DNA from: Hyphomicrobiales bacterium | GTDB taxonomy: Bacteria > Pseudomonadota > Alphaproteobacteria > Rhizobiales > Rhizobiaceae | Assembly (NCBI GenBank): GCA_900473185.1 | Contig: UCKU01000003.1 | Span: 242,604-306,603, forward strand | Reading direction: 5' to 3' | Length of the DNA: 64,000 nt | Part shown: positions 9,704-18,699 of the stretch, in pieces | Layout: the number at the start of each line of letters is the position of its first letter | Position numbering within the stretch: position 1 is the stretch's first letter | Notes under the pieces: model-generated | Told to the model about the DNA's origin: nothing | Database searches by the model: none | The model's input: the letters and a program-made list of their open reading frames with translations, nothing else | Translations under genes and position numbers: made by a program

Positions 9704-10795
9704 ATGTCTCAGAATTCATTGCGGCTCGTAGAGGACAAATCGGTGGACAAAAGCAAGGCGCTCGAAGCGGCACTCTCACAGATCGAGCGGTCGTTCGGCA
9801 AGGGCTCGATCATGAAACTCGGCTCGAACGAGAGTATCGTCGAGATCGAAACGGTTTCTACGGGTTCGCTCAGCCTCGATATCGCGCTCGGCATCGGCGG
9901 CCTGCCGAAGGGCCGTATCATCGAAATCTACGGTCCGGAAAGTTCTGGTAAAACGACGCTCGCGCTGCAGACCATTGCCGAAGCGCAGAAGAAGGGCGGC
10001 ATCTGCGCCTTCGTCGACGCCGAACACGCTCTCGATCCGGTCTATGCCCGCAAGCTCGGCGTCGATCTGCAGAACCTCCTGATCTCCCAGCCCGACACCG
10101 GCGAGCAAGCGCTTGAAATCACCGATACGCTGGTGCGCTCCGGCGCCATTGACGTTCTCGTCGTCGACTCGGTCGCCGCGCTGACGCCGCGCGCCGAAAT
10201 CGAAGGCGAAATGGGTGACAGCCTGCCGGGCCTTCAGGCCCGCTTGATGAGCCAGGCGCTGCGCAAGCTGACGGCTTCGATCTCCAAATCGAACACCATG
10301 GTGATCTTCATCAACCAGATCCGCATGAAGATCGGCGTCATGTTCGGTTCGCCGGAAACGACGACGGGTGGCAACGCGCTCAAGTTCTATGCCTCCGTCC
10401 GCCTCGACATCCGCCGCATCGGCCAGGTCAAGGAACGCGAAGAGGTGATCGGCAACCAGACGCGCGTCAAGGTCGTCAAGAACAAGATGGCGCCTCCCTT
10501 CAAGCAGGTCGAATTCGACATCATGTATGGCGAAGGTGTCTCCAAGACCGGCGAACTCATCGACCTCGGCGTCAAGGCCGGCATCGTCGAGAAGTCGGGC
10601 GCCTGGTTCTCCTACAACAGCCAGCGCCTCGGCCAAGGTCGCGAAAACGCCAAGATCTTCCTGCGTGACAATCCGGATCTCGCCCGCGAGATCGAGACGG
10701 GGCTGCGCCAGAACGCCGGTCTGATTGCCGACCGCTTCCTGCAGAACGGCGGCCCTGATGCCGGCGACGACGCAGGTGATGCCGGCGACATGTAA
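9704..10795 (+). CDS. recA: Recombinase A
   Basis: RecA forms filaments on single-stranded DNA, drives strand exchange and triggers LexA self-cleavage. ATG at 9704 is used (363 aa, the rhizobial length) because AAAGGTGG lies just before it; an in-frame GTG at 9695 is inside that site. Walker A GPESSGKT is at residues 77-84, Walker B LVVDS near 150, and the MSQALRKL and [13 protein letters not shown]-binding loops follow. The tail is acidic and Gly/Asp-rich as usual. A SOS box lies upstream and a strong terminator downstream. Confidence 0.98.
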   Translation: MSQNSLRLVEDKSVDKSKALEAALSQIERSFGKGSIMKLGSNESIVEIETVSTGSLSLDIALGIGGLPKGRIIEIYGPESSGKTTLALQTIAEAQKKGGICAFVDAEHALDPVYARKLGVDLQNLLISQPDTGEQALEITDTLVRSGAIDVLVVDSVAALTPRAEIEGEMGDSLPGLQARLMSQALRKLTASISKSNTMVIFINQIRMKIGVMFGSPETTTGGNALKFYASVRLDIRRIGQVKEREEVIGNQTRVKVVKNKMAPPFKQVEFDIMYGEGVSKTGELIDLGVKAGIVEKSGAWFSYNSQRLGQGRENAKIFLRDNPDLAREIETGLRQNAGLIADRFLQNGGPDAGDDAGDAGDM

Positions 10796-10823
10796 TTTGC
10801 CCCGACCGCTGAGGTAGTTCAGC

Positions 10824-10860
10824 ACCGGCCGCGTTCTCTCACGAGAATGCGGCCGGTTTT
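10824..10860 (+). terminator. recA rho-independent terminator
   Basis: ACCGGCCGC pairs with GCGGCCGGT, the stem extends inward by GTTCTC/GAGAAT, and TTTTGTTTG follows. It starts about 29 bases after the recA stop. Confidence 0.9.
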
Positions 10861-10948
10861 GTTTGTTTGCTGGACAGTGGCAAGGTCGAACGATAAAAGC
10901 CGATGGATTTAATTTTACCTGCCTGCTGGCAGCATCGAAGGGCATGAA

Positions 10949-13603
10949 ATGAGCGGTGTAAACGATATCCGGTCGACCTTCCTCGACTACTTCAAGAAGA
11001 ATGGCCATGAGGTCGTTCCATCGAGCCCGCTCGTGCCGCGCAATGACCCGACGCTGATGTTCACCAATGCCGGCATGGTACAGTTCAAGAACGTTTTTAC
11101 CGGCTTGGAAAAGCGTCCTTATTCGACGGCAACGACCTCGCAGAAGTGCGTACGCGCCGGCGGCAAGCATAACGACCTCGACAATGTCGGCTATACGGCA
11201 CGCCACCTGACCTTCTTCGAAATGCTCGGCAACTTCTCCTTTGGCGATTATTTCAAGGAGAATGCGATCGAGCTTGCCTGGAAGCTGGTCACCGAAGGTT
11301 TCGACCTTCCGAAGAACCGCCTGCTGGTGACCGTCTATTCCGAGGACGAGGAAGCAGCGACGCTCTGGAAGAAGATCGCCGGCTTTTCCGACGACAAGAT
11401 CATCCGCATCCCGACCTCTGACAATTTCTGGCAGATGGGCGATACCGGCCCCTGCGGTCCGTGCTCGGAAATCTTCATCGACCAGGGCGAGAATGTCTGG
11501 GGCGGCCCTCCCGGCTCGCCGGAAGAAGATGGCGACCGGTTCCTGGAATTCTGGAACCTCGTCTTCATGCAGTTCGAGCAGACTGAACCCGGCGTCCGCA
11601 ACCCGCTACCGCGCCCGTCGATCGATACAGGCATGGGCCTGGAGCGCATGGCTGCCGTTCTGCAGGGCGTGCAGAGCGTGTTCGACACCGACCTCTTCCG
11701 CACGCTGATCGGCACCATCGAGGATACGATGGGTGCCAAGGCAGAGGGCAGCGCCAGCCACCGCGTCATCGCCGACCATCTGCGCTCCTCGGCCTTCCTG
11801 ATCGCCGACGGCGTGTTGCCGTCGAATGAAGGTCGCGGCTACGTGCTGCGCCGTATCATGCGCCGCGCCATGCGCCACGCACAGCTTCTCGGCGCCAAGG
11901 AACCGCTGATGTACAAGCTGCTGCCGACGCTGGTGCAGGAGATGGGCCGCGCCTATCCGGAACTGGTGCGCGCCGAGGCGCTGATCTCCGAAACGCTGAA
12001 GCTCGAGGAAAACCGCTTCCGCAAGACGCTGGAGCGCGGCCTGTCGCTTCTGTCAGACGCGACCACCGACCTTTCCAAGGGCGACATGCTGGATGGCGAG
12101 ACCGCCTTCAAGCTCTACGACACCTACGGCTTCCCGCTCGACCTGACGCAGGATGCGCTGCGCGCCCGCGAAATCGGCGTCGATATCTCCGGCTTCACCG
12201 ATGCCATGGAGCGCCAGAAGGCCGAGGCACGTTCGCATTGGGCCGGCTCCGGTGAAAAGGCCACGGAAACCGTCTGGTTCGAGCTCAAGGAGAAGCACGG
12301 CGCGACCGAATTCCTCGGCTACGACACCGAAACGGCCGAAGGCGTCGTCCAGGCTATCGTCAAGGACAGCGCCGTAGCCGACGAGACCAGGGCCGGCGAC
12401 AAGGTGCAGATCATCGTCAACCAGACGCCGTTCTACGGTGAATCCGGCGGCCAGATGGGCGATACGGGTGTGATCTCGTCCGATCACGGCAAGATCGAGA
12501 TTTCAGATACGCAGAAGAGGGGTGAGGGCCTGTTCGTGCATCTGGGTACGGTCATTGAGGGTGTGATCAAGGCCGGTGATGCGGTCGTGCTGACGGTCGA
12601 TCATGCGCGTCGCTCGCGCCTGCGCGCCAATCACTCGGCAACCCATCTGCTGCATGAGGCGCTGCGTGAAGTGCTCGGTACCCATGTTGCCCAGAAGGGT
12701 TCGCTGGTGGCACCCGAGCGCCTGCGCTTCGACGTTTCACACCCGAAGCCGATGACGGCCGACGAGCTCAAGGTGGTCGAGGAGATGGCCAACGAGATCG
12801 TGCTGCAGAATGCCCCTGTCACAACCCGCCTGATGAGCGTCGACGACGCGATCGCGGAAGGCGCCATGGCGCTTTTCGGAGAAAAATATGGCGATGAAGT
12901 GCGCGTCGTCTCGATGGGCACCGGTCTGCATGGCGCCAAGGCCAACAGGCCCTATTCGGTCGAGCTCTGTGGCGGCACGCATGTGTCGGCGACCGGCCAG
13001 ATCGGCCTCGTGCGCATCCTCGGCGAAAGCGCCGTCGGTGCCGGCGTTCGCCGTATCGAAGCCGTCACCGGTGAATCGGCGCGCGAATATCTCGCCGAAC
13101 AGGACGATCGCGTGAAGACGCTTGCCGCCTCTCTTAAGGTGCAGCCGTCGGAAGTTCTGTCGCGCGTCGAGGCGCTGATGGACGAGCGCCGCAAGCTCGA
13201 AAAGGAACTGGCCGATGCCAAGCGCAAGCTCGCCATGGGCGGCGGGCAGGGCGGTTCTGCCGATGCGGTGCGTGACGTCGCCGGCGTGAAGTTCCTCGGC
13301 AAGGCCGTGGCCGGCGTGGATCCGAAGGATCTGAAGGGGCTTGCCGATGATGGCAAAGCCAGCATCGGTTCCGGCGTGGTGACGCTGATCGGCGTGTCCG
13401 AAGATGGCAAGGCAAGTGCTGTCGTTGCCGTAACGCCCGATCTCGTGGATCGTTTCAGTGCTGTCGATCTGGTGCGCGTTGCCTCTGCAGCGCTCGGCGG
13501 CAAGGGCGGCGGCGGTCGTCCTGATATGGCGCAGGCCGGCGGCCCTGATGGAGCCAAGGCTGACGAGGCGCTTGAGGCTGTTGCAGCGGCGATTGCAGGC
13601 TGA
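10949..13603 (+). CDS. alaS: Alanyl-tRNA synthetase
   Basis: 884 residues, normal for AlaRS. The class II aminoacylation core is N-terminal (motif 2 region [18 protein letters not shown] near 70-88). The editing domain has the zinc-binding HSATH motif near residue 564 and [10 protein letters not shown] near 672. The C-terminal coiled coil and Gly-rich C-Ala end ([16 protein letters not shown]) are complete. The enzyme charges tRNA-Ala and hydrolyses mischarged Ser/Gly-tRNA-Ala. It stands 150 bases after recA, separated by a terminator, so it is probably transcribed from its own promoter. Confidence 0.98.
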   Translation: MSGVNDIRSTFLDYFKKNGHEVVPSSPLVPRNDPTLMFTNAGMVQFKNVFTGLEKRPYSTATTSQKCVRAGGKHNDLDNVGYTARHLTFFEMLGNFSFGDYFKENAIELAWKLVTEGFDLPKNRLLVTVYSEDEEAATLWKKIAGFSDDKIIRIPTSDNFWQMGDTGPCGPCSEIFIDQGENVWGGPPGSPEEDGDRFLEFWNLVFMQFEQTEPGVRNPLPRPSIDTGMGLERMAAVLQGVQSVFDTDLFRTLIGTIEDTMGAKAEGSASHRVIADHLRSSAFLIADGVLPSNEGRGYVLRRIMRRAMRHAQLLGAKEPLMYKLLPTLVQEMGRAYPELVRAEALISETLKLEENRFRKTLERGLSLLSDATTDLSKGDMLDGETAFKLYDTYGFPLDLTQDALRAREIGVDISGFTDAMERQKAEARSHWAGSGEKATETVWFELKEKHGATEFLGYDTETAEGVVQAIVKDSAVADETRAGDKVQIIVNQTPFYGESGGQMGDTGVISSDHGKIEISDTQKRGEGLFVHLGTVIEGVIKAGDAVVLTVDHARRSRLRANHSATHLLHEALREVLGTHVAQKGSLVAPERLRFDVSHPKPMTADELKVVEEMANEIVLQNAPVTTRLMSVDDAIAEGAMALFGEKYGDEVRVVSMGTGLHGAKANRPYSVELCGGTHVSATGQIGLVRILGESAVGAGVRRIEAVTGESAREYLAEQDDRVKTLAASLKVQPSEVLSRVEALMDERRKLEKELADAKRKLAMGGGQGGSADAVRDVAGVKFLGKAVAGVDPKDLKGLADDGKASIGSGVVTLIGVSEDGKASAVVAVTPDLVDRFSAVDLVRVASAALGGKGGGGRPDMAQAGGPDGAKADEALEAVAAAIAG

Positions 13604-13633
13604 GTGCCGAACCTGAGAGCTGTTTGAAATGAG

Positions 13634-13673
13634 AACCGGCTGCGAGATCGTGGATTTCGCAGCCGGTTTTTTT
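13634..13673. terminator. alaS terminator
   Basis: AACCGGCTGCGA and TCGCAGCCGGTT form a 12-base stem followed by TTTTTTT on the plus strand. It lies between alaS and the convergent lysE-like gene. Confidence 0.9.
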
Positions 13674-13691
13674 CGCGTGTGCCTGCTGCGG

Positions 13692-14324
13692 TCAGTTTCT
13701 GGTCTGCAGCGCGAGACGGCAGGCGAGGCCGGTAAAGACAGTTGCCAGCATATATTGCGGCAGTTTCGGGAAACGTCGCACCGAGCCAAGGCGTGAACGG
13801 ATCTGGCTTCCGAGGATAATGACGGCGCCGTTGACGACGAGGCCGATGCCGTTCAGGACGCTCGCAAACACCAGCATCTGCGCGGTCATGGAGCCGCTCT
13901 CCGCATTCACGAATTGCGGAAAGAGCGCCATCACGAAGAGCGCCATTTTCGGATTGAGCAGATTGGTAGCGAGACCGGCAAAGAAGATGCGCCGGCCCGA
14001 CAGGCGCTTCAGCGTGGAGGCCAGCGCAAAAGCAGTGCCTTCCGAACGGATCGTCTTGTAGGCGAGATAAAGCAGATAGCAGCAGCCGGCCCAGCGCACG
14101 GCTTCAAAGGCGACGGGCACGGTCATGAAGAGCTGCGAGAACCCGAAAGCTGCGGCAAGCGCGTGGCAATAGGTGCCGAGCGCAATGCCTGCATAGGTCA
14201 GAAATCCGGCGGCGCGTCCCTGGCTGATACTGCGCGAGGCAATCAGCAACATATCGGGACCGGGCGTGGCAGTGAGCACCAGCGCTGCGGCGGCAAAGAG
14301 TATCAATGTAGAAAAGTCCGGCAT
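13692..14324 (-). CDS. LysE/RhtB family amino-acid exporter
   Basis: 210 residues with about six hydrophobic helices and the N-terminal family signature TATPGPDMLLIASRSISQGR at about residues 18-37. LysE/RhtB proteins export amino acids or related metabolites across the inner membrane. Substrate not predictable. Convergent with alaS and divergent from an AraC-type regulator 126 bases away, which might control it; that is inference. Confidence 0.92.
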   Translation of the reverse strand: MPDFSTLILFAAAALVLTATPGPDMLLIASRSISQGRAAGFLTYAGIALGTYCHALAAAFGFSQLFMTVPVAFEAVRWAGCCYLLYLAYKTIRSEGTAFALASTLKRLSGRRIFFAGLATNLLNPKMALFVMALFPQFVNAESGSMTAQMLVFASVLNGIGLVVNGAVIILGSQIRSRLGSVRRFPKLPQYMLATVFTGLACRLALQTRN

Positions 14325-14450
14325 CAGTCTTCCCCTTGGGTTCGAGCCGGAATTCCGGTCTACGCAGGATTCGCCGCCAGTTCAAGTGCGCAGGATTTGT
14401 CAAATCGGGCTATGGTTTGCTGCAGCCGATCGAATAGCAAAGGGTTTGAC

Positions 14451-15302
14451 ATGACAGGTGAAACGGCATGGGCGCTCTACGAGAACCGTCTGAGACGGGT
14501 CTCGGCCTATATCCACGATCATCTCGACGAAGATCTGGATATGGAGCGGCTGGCCGAAATCGCCTGCCTGTCGAGCTATCACTGGCACCGGATTTATCGG
14601 GCGATTTACGGCGAGACGCTGGCGGCAACCGTCAAGCGGCTGCGGCTGCATCGCGCGGCGGGCGATATCGTGCGCACGGAACTGGCGGTCGCCGAGATTG
14701 CGAAGCGATCAGGCTATCCCAATCTCCAGTCCTTCAACCGCATATTCAAATCGGTCTATGGAATGCCGCCGGCACGCTACCGGAAAGAGGGAAGCCACAC
14801 GCAGTTCGAACCCTCAATCTCCGGAAAGGCGACAGCCATGTTTGACGTAAGTCTGAAAACCATCCCGCCGCTCGAATTGGTCGGCGTTCCCCATACCGGC
14901 TCCTATATGGAGATCGGCAAGGCCTTCGAGATGCTGTTCGGCACGCTCTATGCCCGCGGGCTCGCAAAGCCGGAGATGCGCATGATCGGCGTCTATCTCG
15001 ACGATCCCGATCTCGTGCAGTCCGAGAAGCTGCGCTCCATCGCCTGTGTCGCAGCCGGCGAAGAGACGGTCGCCAACGCACCGCTGGAGCGGCGCATGGT
15101 GGAAGGCGGCGACTATGCCGTGCTGCATCACAAGGGGCCTTATGCCGATATGTACAAGGCCTATCAATGGCTCTACGCCCAGTGGCTGCCGGCCTCGGGC
15201 CGGCAGATCCGGGATCGTGTGATGTTCGAGGAATATCTCAACAATCCGCGCGAAGTGGCGCCGACCGAGCTGCGGACGGATATCTATATGCCTCTAGCCT
15301 GA
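14451..15302 (+). CDS. AraC-family regulator with GyrI-like domain
   Basis: 283 residues from ATG at 14451, which has AAAGGG just upstream. The N-terminal ~110 residues hold the two helix-turn-helix units of AraC/XylS (MERLAEIACLSSYHWHRIYR and VAEIAKRSGYPNLQSFNRIF). From about residue 125 comes a GyrI-like/SOUL-fold ligand domain (PPLELVGVPHTGSYMEI, YAVLHHKGPYADMY). This Rob-like layout usually senses small hydrophobic compounds and activates efflux or stress genes. The nearest candidate target is the divergent LysE-type exporter. Two copies of a short foldback repeat follow the stop codon. Confidence 0.9.
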   Translation: MTGETAWALYENRLRRVSAYIHDHLDEDLDMERLAEIACLSSYHWHRIYRAIYGETLAATVKRLRLHRAAGDIVRTELAVAEIAKRSGYPNLQSFNRIFKSVYGMPPARYRKEGSHTQFEPSISGKATAMFDVSLKTIPPLELVGVPHTGSYMEIGKAFEMLFGTLYARGLAKPEMRMIGVYLDDPDLVQSEKLRSIACVAAGEETVANAPLERRMVEGGDYAVLHHKGPYADMYKAYQWLYAQWLPASGRQIRDRVMFEEYLNNPREVAPTELRTDIYMPLA

Positions 15303-15314
15303 TTTGGCTTTTCC

Positions 15315-15361
15315 TACGCAACTCCGAACGCAAAGCCGCTGCACACTTTTGCTGGAATTGT
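15315..15361. repeat. Foldback intergenic repeat, copy 1
   Basis: A 46-47 base unit of the form GCAANTCC...GCAAA...CTTTTGC-TGGAATTG, whose ends are inverted so that it folds on itself. It is somewhat diverged. A second copy follows 61 bases later, and a third lies near 39329-39373 in the opposite orientation. Such units are common between genes in rhizobia. Confidence 0.75.
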
Positions 15362-15375
15362 TCTTTTTTTGTTCT

Positions 15376-15422
15376 TACGCAATTCCGGACGCAAAACCGC
15401 TCCGCACTTTTGCTGGAATTGC
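15376..15422. repeat. Foldback intergenic repeat, copy 2
   Basis: The best-preserved copy: GCAATTCC pairs with GGAATTGC at the ends and GCAAAA with TTTTGC inside. It ends three bases before the stop of the convergent gst gene and may act as a transcription end for either neighbour. Confidence 0.8.
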
Positions 15423-15424
15423 TT

Positions 15425-16054
15425 TCAGGCCGCCTGCATGGCTTTCGCCGCTTCGTCATCCAGCGCCGTTGCCCGCTTGTAGGCATCGCGTTCGGCGAGG
15501 CGGCCGAAATAGTTGACGAAGGCCTGGCGCTTTTCGATACTGCCGAAGGCAAGGCCCCAGCCGATATGCGAGCCGACATAGACGTCAGCTGCGGTGAAGC
15601 GGCTTCCGGCAATATAGGGGGAGGCGGCGGAAACCGCCTTTTCCAGCGTGCCCATGACGTCGCCGAAGGAGCCGCAACCGGCCATGCGCAGCCGCTCCTG
15701 CGGGATTTCGAAGCCGAGCGCCTTCAGCGTGACGGAAGCTTCCAGCGGCCCGGCGGCGAAGAACATCCAGCGGTAATAATCCGCCCGCTCATCGGGCTGC
15801 GGGCCGAGCCTTGCCTGCGGAAACGTGTCCGCAAGATACGCACAGATTGCCGCGCATTCCGTCACGATCGTCTTCCCATGACGGATCGCCGGCACCTTGC
15901 CCATCGGGTTGACGGACAGATAGTCCTGGCCCTTCATCGTCCCGCCGAATGTCAGGATTTCGGTATGATATGGTACGCCGGTTTCTTCCAGCATCCACCG
16001 CGCTATCCGGCCGCGCGACATCGGGTTCGTGTAGAAGGTGATTTCCTCGGTCAT
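15425..16054 (-). CDS. Glutathione S-transferase family protein
   Basis: 209 residues from ATG at 16054, preceded by GGAAAGAGGAGAG. The thioredoxin-like N-terminal domain begins ITFYTNPMSRGRIARWMLEE, with Ser/Arg at the glutathione-activating position, and carries NPMGKVPAI with the cis-Pro near residue 53. The C-terminal half is the all-alpha GST domain (TAADVYVGSHIGW). Likely a cytosolic detoxification enzyme; substrate unknown. An upstream open frame of unclear status (15789-16340) overlaps its first half in another frame. Confidence 0.92.
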   Translation of the reverse strand: MTEEITFYTNPMSRGRIARWMLEETGVPYHTEILTFGGTMKGQDYLSVNPMGKVPAIRHGKTIVTECAAICAYLADTFPQARLGPQPDERADYYRWMFFAAGPLEASVTLKALGFEIPQERLRMAGCGSFGDVMGTLEKAVSAASPYIAGSRFTAADVYVGSHIGWGLAFGSIEKRQAFVNYFGRLAERDAYKRATALDDEAAKAMQAA

Positions 16055-16340
16055 CCTGCTCTCCTCTTTCCCATGCTCTTTTCGTAGCGCTGGCGCGGGA
16101 GATTTCAACCCTCGGAGAAGGCGGCACCTTCACGGCCGCCCGAGGGATGACCTCGGTCGATGGCGGCGCGTCACCGGTGGCGGTCCGGCCGGGAGGGGAC
16201 CGCCAGCGCTCATTGTAGTGCTGGGTCTGGGTCTCAAGCAAAGCAAGATCAAGATAAAAAACAATCATATCTTGCCCCTCGCGCCGCGCGAGGAGCCTTA
16301 CAAGTTGCAGGAATTCGGGGACAAAACTCTTCTTGGCCAT
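15789..16340 (-). pseudogene. Small open frame or gene remnant upstream of gst
   Basis: ATG at 16340 has a textbook GGAGG six bases upstream, and the first ~45 codons read like protein (MAKKSFVPEFLQLVRLL...). After that the frame turns Pro/Arg-rich and runs into the gst gene in a different frame, so the full 183-residue product is unlikely. It may be a small leader protein whose stop was lost, or the 5' end of a decayed gene. I do not recognise a family. Confidence 0.3.
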
Positions 16341-16358
16341 CAGAACCTCCATGCTTGG

Positions 16359-16461
16359 AGCGCCGTGCGTCCATTTGGACGCACTAAGGACGCTCTAGTT
16401 TTTTGAATCTACGCATCAGGCTTTCCGAAAATCGATTCCGATTTTCGGGCCGATGTTGTAG
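16359..16461. repeat. RIME1-like mosaic palindromic repeat, copy 1
   Basis: Two palindromes in about 103 bases. The first is GTGCGTCC-ATTT-GGACGCAC inside AGCGCC...GGACGCTCT. The second is CCGAAAATCG-ATTC-CGATTTTCGG. Size and double-palindrome structure match the Rhizobium-specific intergenic mosaic element RIME1 as I remember it. A second copy lies at 49526-49632 in the opposite orientation. Confidence 0.75.
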
Positions 16462-16500
16462 CGAGTATCTGAATAGTTCTTGCAACTTACGCGAAGCTTG

Positions 16501-16537
16501 CGATTTTAAAGTATCTGCTAATTTAGCAGCAAAATCG
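16501..16537. repeat. Nested inverted repeat near icd terminator
   Basis: CGATTTT and AAAATCG enclose CTGCTAA-T-TTAGCAG, giving a two-level hairpin of about 37 bases. It lies between the RIME1-like repeat and the icd terminator. Function unknown. Confidence 0.5.
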
Positions 16538-16552
16538 AACTTTGCAGGATAA

Positions 16553-16582
16553 CAAAAAACCCGGCGCGAAGGCCGGGTTTTC
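16553..16582 (-). terminator. icd terminator
   Basis: On the minus strand AACCCGGCC-TTCGC-GCCGGGTT is followed by TTTTTGTT, about 25 bases after the icd stop. Confidence 0.9.
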
Positions 16583-16603
16583 CGATCGTTTATCTGGGAA
16601 GGC

Positions 16604-17815
16604 TCAGGCCATTGCGGCCTGCAGGTTCTGGTCGATCTTGTCGAGGAAAGCGGTGGTGGAGAGCCACGGCTGATCGGGGCCGATGAGCAGCGCCAGGTCC
16701 TTGGTCATGAAGCCGGCTTCGACGGTGTCGACGCAGACCTTTTCCAGCGTGGAAGCGAACTTGGCGAGTTCGGCATTGTCGTCGAGCTTGGCGCGGTGTG
16801 CGAGGCCGCGGGTCCAGGCGAAGATCGAGGCGATCGAGTTCGTCGAGGTTTCCTGGCCCTTCTGGTGCTGGCGGTAGTGGCGGGTAACCGTGCCGTGAGC
16901 GGCTTCGGCCTCAACCGTCTTGCCATCGGGCGTCAGCAGAACCGAGGTCATCAGGCCGAGCGAGCCGAAGCCCTGGGCAACCGTGTCGGACTGGACGTCG
17001 CCGTCGTAGTTCTTGCAGGCCCATACGTAGCCGCCGGACCACTTCAGCGCCGAAGCGACCATGTCGTCGATCAGGCGGTGTTCGTAGGTGATGCCGGCTT
17101 CCTTGAACTGGTCCTTGAATTCGGTCTCGTAGACTTCTTCGAAGATGTCCTTGAAGCGGCCGTCATAGGCCTTGAGGATAGTGTTCTTGGTCGACAGGTA
17201 AACCGGCCACTTGCGCATCAGGCCGTACATCATCGAGGCGCGGGCGAATTCGCGGATCGATTCATCGAGGTTGTACATGGCCATGGCAACGCCGGCGCCC
17301 GGTGCGTTGAAGACTTCCTTCTCGATGACGGTGCCGTCTTCGCCGACGAACTTGATCGTCAGCTTCCCCTTGCCGGGGAACTTGAAATCGGTTGCGCGGT
17401 ACTGGTCACCGAACGCGTGACGGCCGACGACGATGGGCTGCGTCCAGCCCGGAACAAGGCGGGGAACGTTGCGGCAAATGATCGGCTCGCGGAAGATGAC
17501 GCCGCCGAGGATGTTGCGGATCGTGCCGTTCGGGCTCTTCCACATTTCCTTGAGGTTGAATTCCTTCACGCGGGCTTCATCCGGGGTGATGGTCGCGCAC
17601 TTGATGCCGACGCCGTACTTCTTGATGGCGTTGGCGGCATCGACCGTGACCTGGTCGTTGGTGGCGTCGCGGTTTTCGACCGAGAGGTCGAAATAGTCGA
17701 TGTCGAGGTCGAGATACGGATGGATCAGCTTATCCTTGATGAGCTGCCAAATGATGCGAGTCATTTCATCGCCGTCGAGATCGGCGACGGGATTGGCGAC
17801 CTTGATCTTCTTCAT
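16604..17815 (-). CDS. icd: NADP-dependent isocitrate dehydrogenase
   Basis: 403 residues, the eukaryote-like homodimeric NADP-IDH type found in rhizobia rather than the E. coli type. Visible motifs are [14 protein letters not shown] near residue 14, [12 protein letters not shown] near 95, metal-binding Asp in [20 protein letters not shown] near 265-282, and [11 protein letters not shown] near 309 in the cofactor region. It oxidises isocitrate to 2-oxoglutarate in the TCA cycle. It is a single-gene unit with its own terminator. Confidence 0.97.
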   Translation of the reverse strand: MKKIKVANPVADLDGDEMTRIIWQLIKDKLIHPYLDLDIDYFDLSVENRDATNDQVTVDAANAIKKYGVGIKCATITPDEARVKEFNLKEMWKSPNGTIRNILGGVIFREPIICRNVPRLVPGWTQPIVVGRHAFGDQYRATDFKFPGKGKLTIKFVGEDGTVIEKEVFNAPGAGVAMAMYNLDESIREFARASMMYGLMRKWPVYLSTKNTILKAYDGRFKDIFEEVYETEFKDQFKEAGITYEHRLIDDMVASALKWSGGYVWACKNYDGDVQSDTVAQGFGSLGLMTSVLLTPDGKTVEAEAAHGTVTRHYRQHQKGQETSTNSIASIFAWTRGLAHRAKLDDNAELAKFASTLEKVCVDTVEAGFMTKDLALLIGPDQPWLSTTAFLDKIDQNLQAAMA

Positions 17816-18006
17816 GTATCTGCCTCGTAAGCTTAGGAAGGGACTAATGCCCCGGGTGGGTGATGTGGGTCCGGAGCGCTATAGCATTGTGAGCCGGGAA
17901 CGCAAAGCAGAACGGGCAGGGACCTGACGTTTTTGCCGCCATTGCCAAGAGCAGGAAAATGGCTAACCTCCGCCACATAAGCCCCCCGAGTCCCGGACAT
18001 TTTGCC

Positions 18007-18549
18007 ATGAAAAAGATCGCCGTTCTCTTCGCCGGCCTCATTGCCGCCTTGTCCGTCCTGACGGGCGTTTCGCTTGCGGCCGATGCGACCGTGCCGGTCA
18101 AGGAAATCATGAAGGACACCCAGAAGAACTGGGCGGGCGACAACAGCGACTGGATCGATATTTTCGAAGAGGGCACGCTCGGCCGGCTCTACAGCAAGGA
18201 TTTCGGCGACAAATACAAGGCGGCAGCCCAAAATCCTGCAGCCGACGAGGATGGCATTTCGCCCTTCGACTATGACGTCATCGTCAACGGCCAGGATGCC
18301 TGTCCGCTGCAGGATCTTTCCATCGAAAGCGGCCAGCCGGCCAACGGGACGACCGAGGTGACGGTGAAATTCAAGGCGGCGACCTGCATGGAAGGCGCAC
18401 CCAACAAGGATGCCTTCACGACCGTGCGTTTCGAGGTAATCGAGGAGAGCGGCAAGGCCGTCATCGACGATATCATGATCCAGGGCGAGGAGGGGCAGGG
18501 GCCGATCTCACTCAAGGAAGCCATGGTGCAAATCGCCAATGGCGAATGA
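18007..18549 (+). CDS. Secreted protein of unknown function
   Basis: 180 residues from ATG at 18007, where a clear Sec signal peptide begins (MKKIAVLFAGLIAALSVLTG, cleavage likely after LAA). The mature part is acidic, with two Cys residues (DACPL and ATCME) that could form a disulphide in the periplasm. The pattern resembles the DUF3828 type of small periplasmic proteins, but I am not sure. Longer in-frame starts upstream would bury the signal peptide. It is divergent from icd. Confidence 0.75.
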   Translation: MKKIAVLFAGLIAALSVLTGVSLAADATVPVKEIMKDTQKNWAGDNSDWIDIFEEGTLGRLYSKDFGDKYKAAAQNPAADEDGISPFDYDVIVNGQDACPLQDLSIESGQPANGTTEVTVKFKAATCMEGAPNKDAFTTVRFEVIEESGKAVIDDIMIQGEEGQGPISLKEAMVQIANGE

Positions 18550-18699
18550 TCCTGATGAGGTCACCGATTGGTGGCTCCGGCGAACACCATGGTTAATGAC
18601 ACTTGGCAATCATCATGTTGGTGTGATTTGATTTTTGCTGAGGCGGCGGTATCTCGCTCTCGGGTTCGCCACATCCGGCGCGCATGAGGACTGGCAAGG

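Larger units (their letters stand above)
16055..16603. other. Long intergenic region between gst and icd
   Basis: About 550 bases. From left to right: the small open frame with a strong ribosome site, a RIME1-like mosaic repeat (16359-16461), a nested hairpin (16501-16537) and the icd terminator. Nothing else is recognisable. Confidence 0.6.

Noticed and set aside
9776-11206. 476-codon minus-strand frame across recA and the start of alaS
   Set aside because: It covers two unmistakable genes and their terminator; composition is that of an antisense frame.
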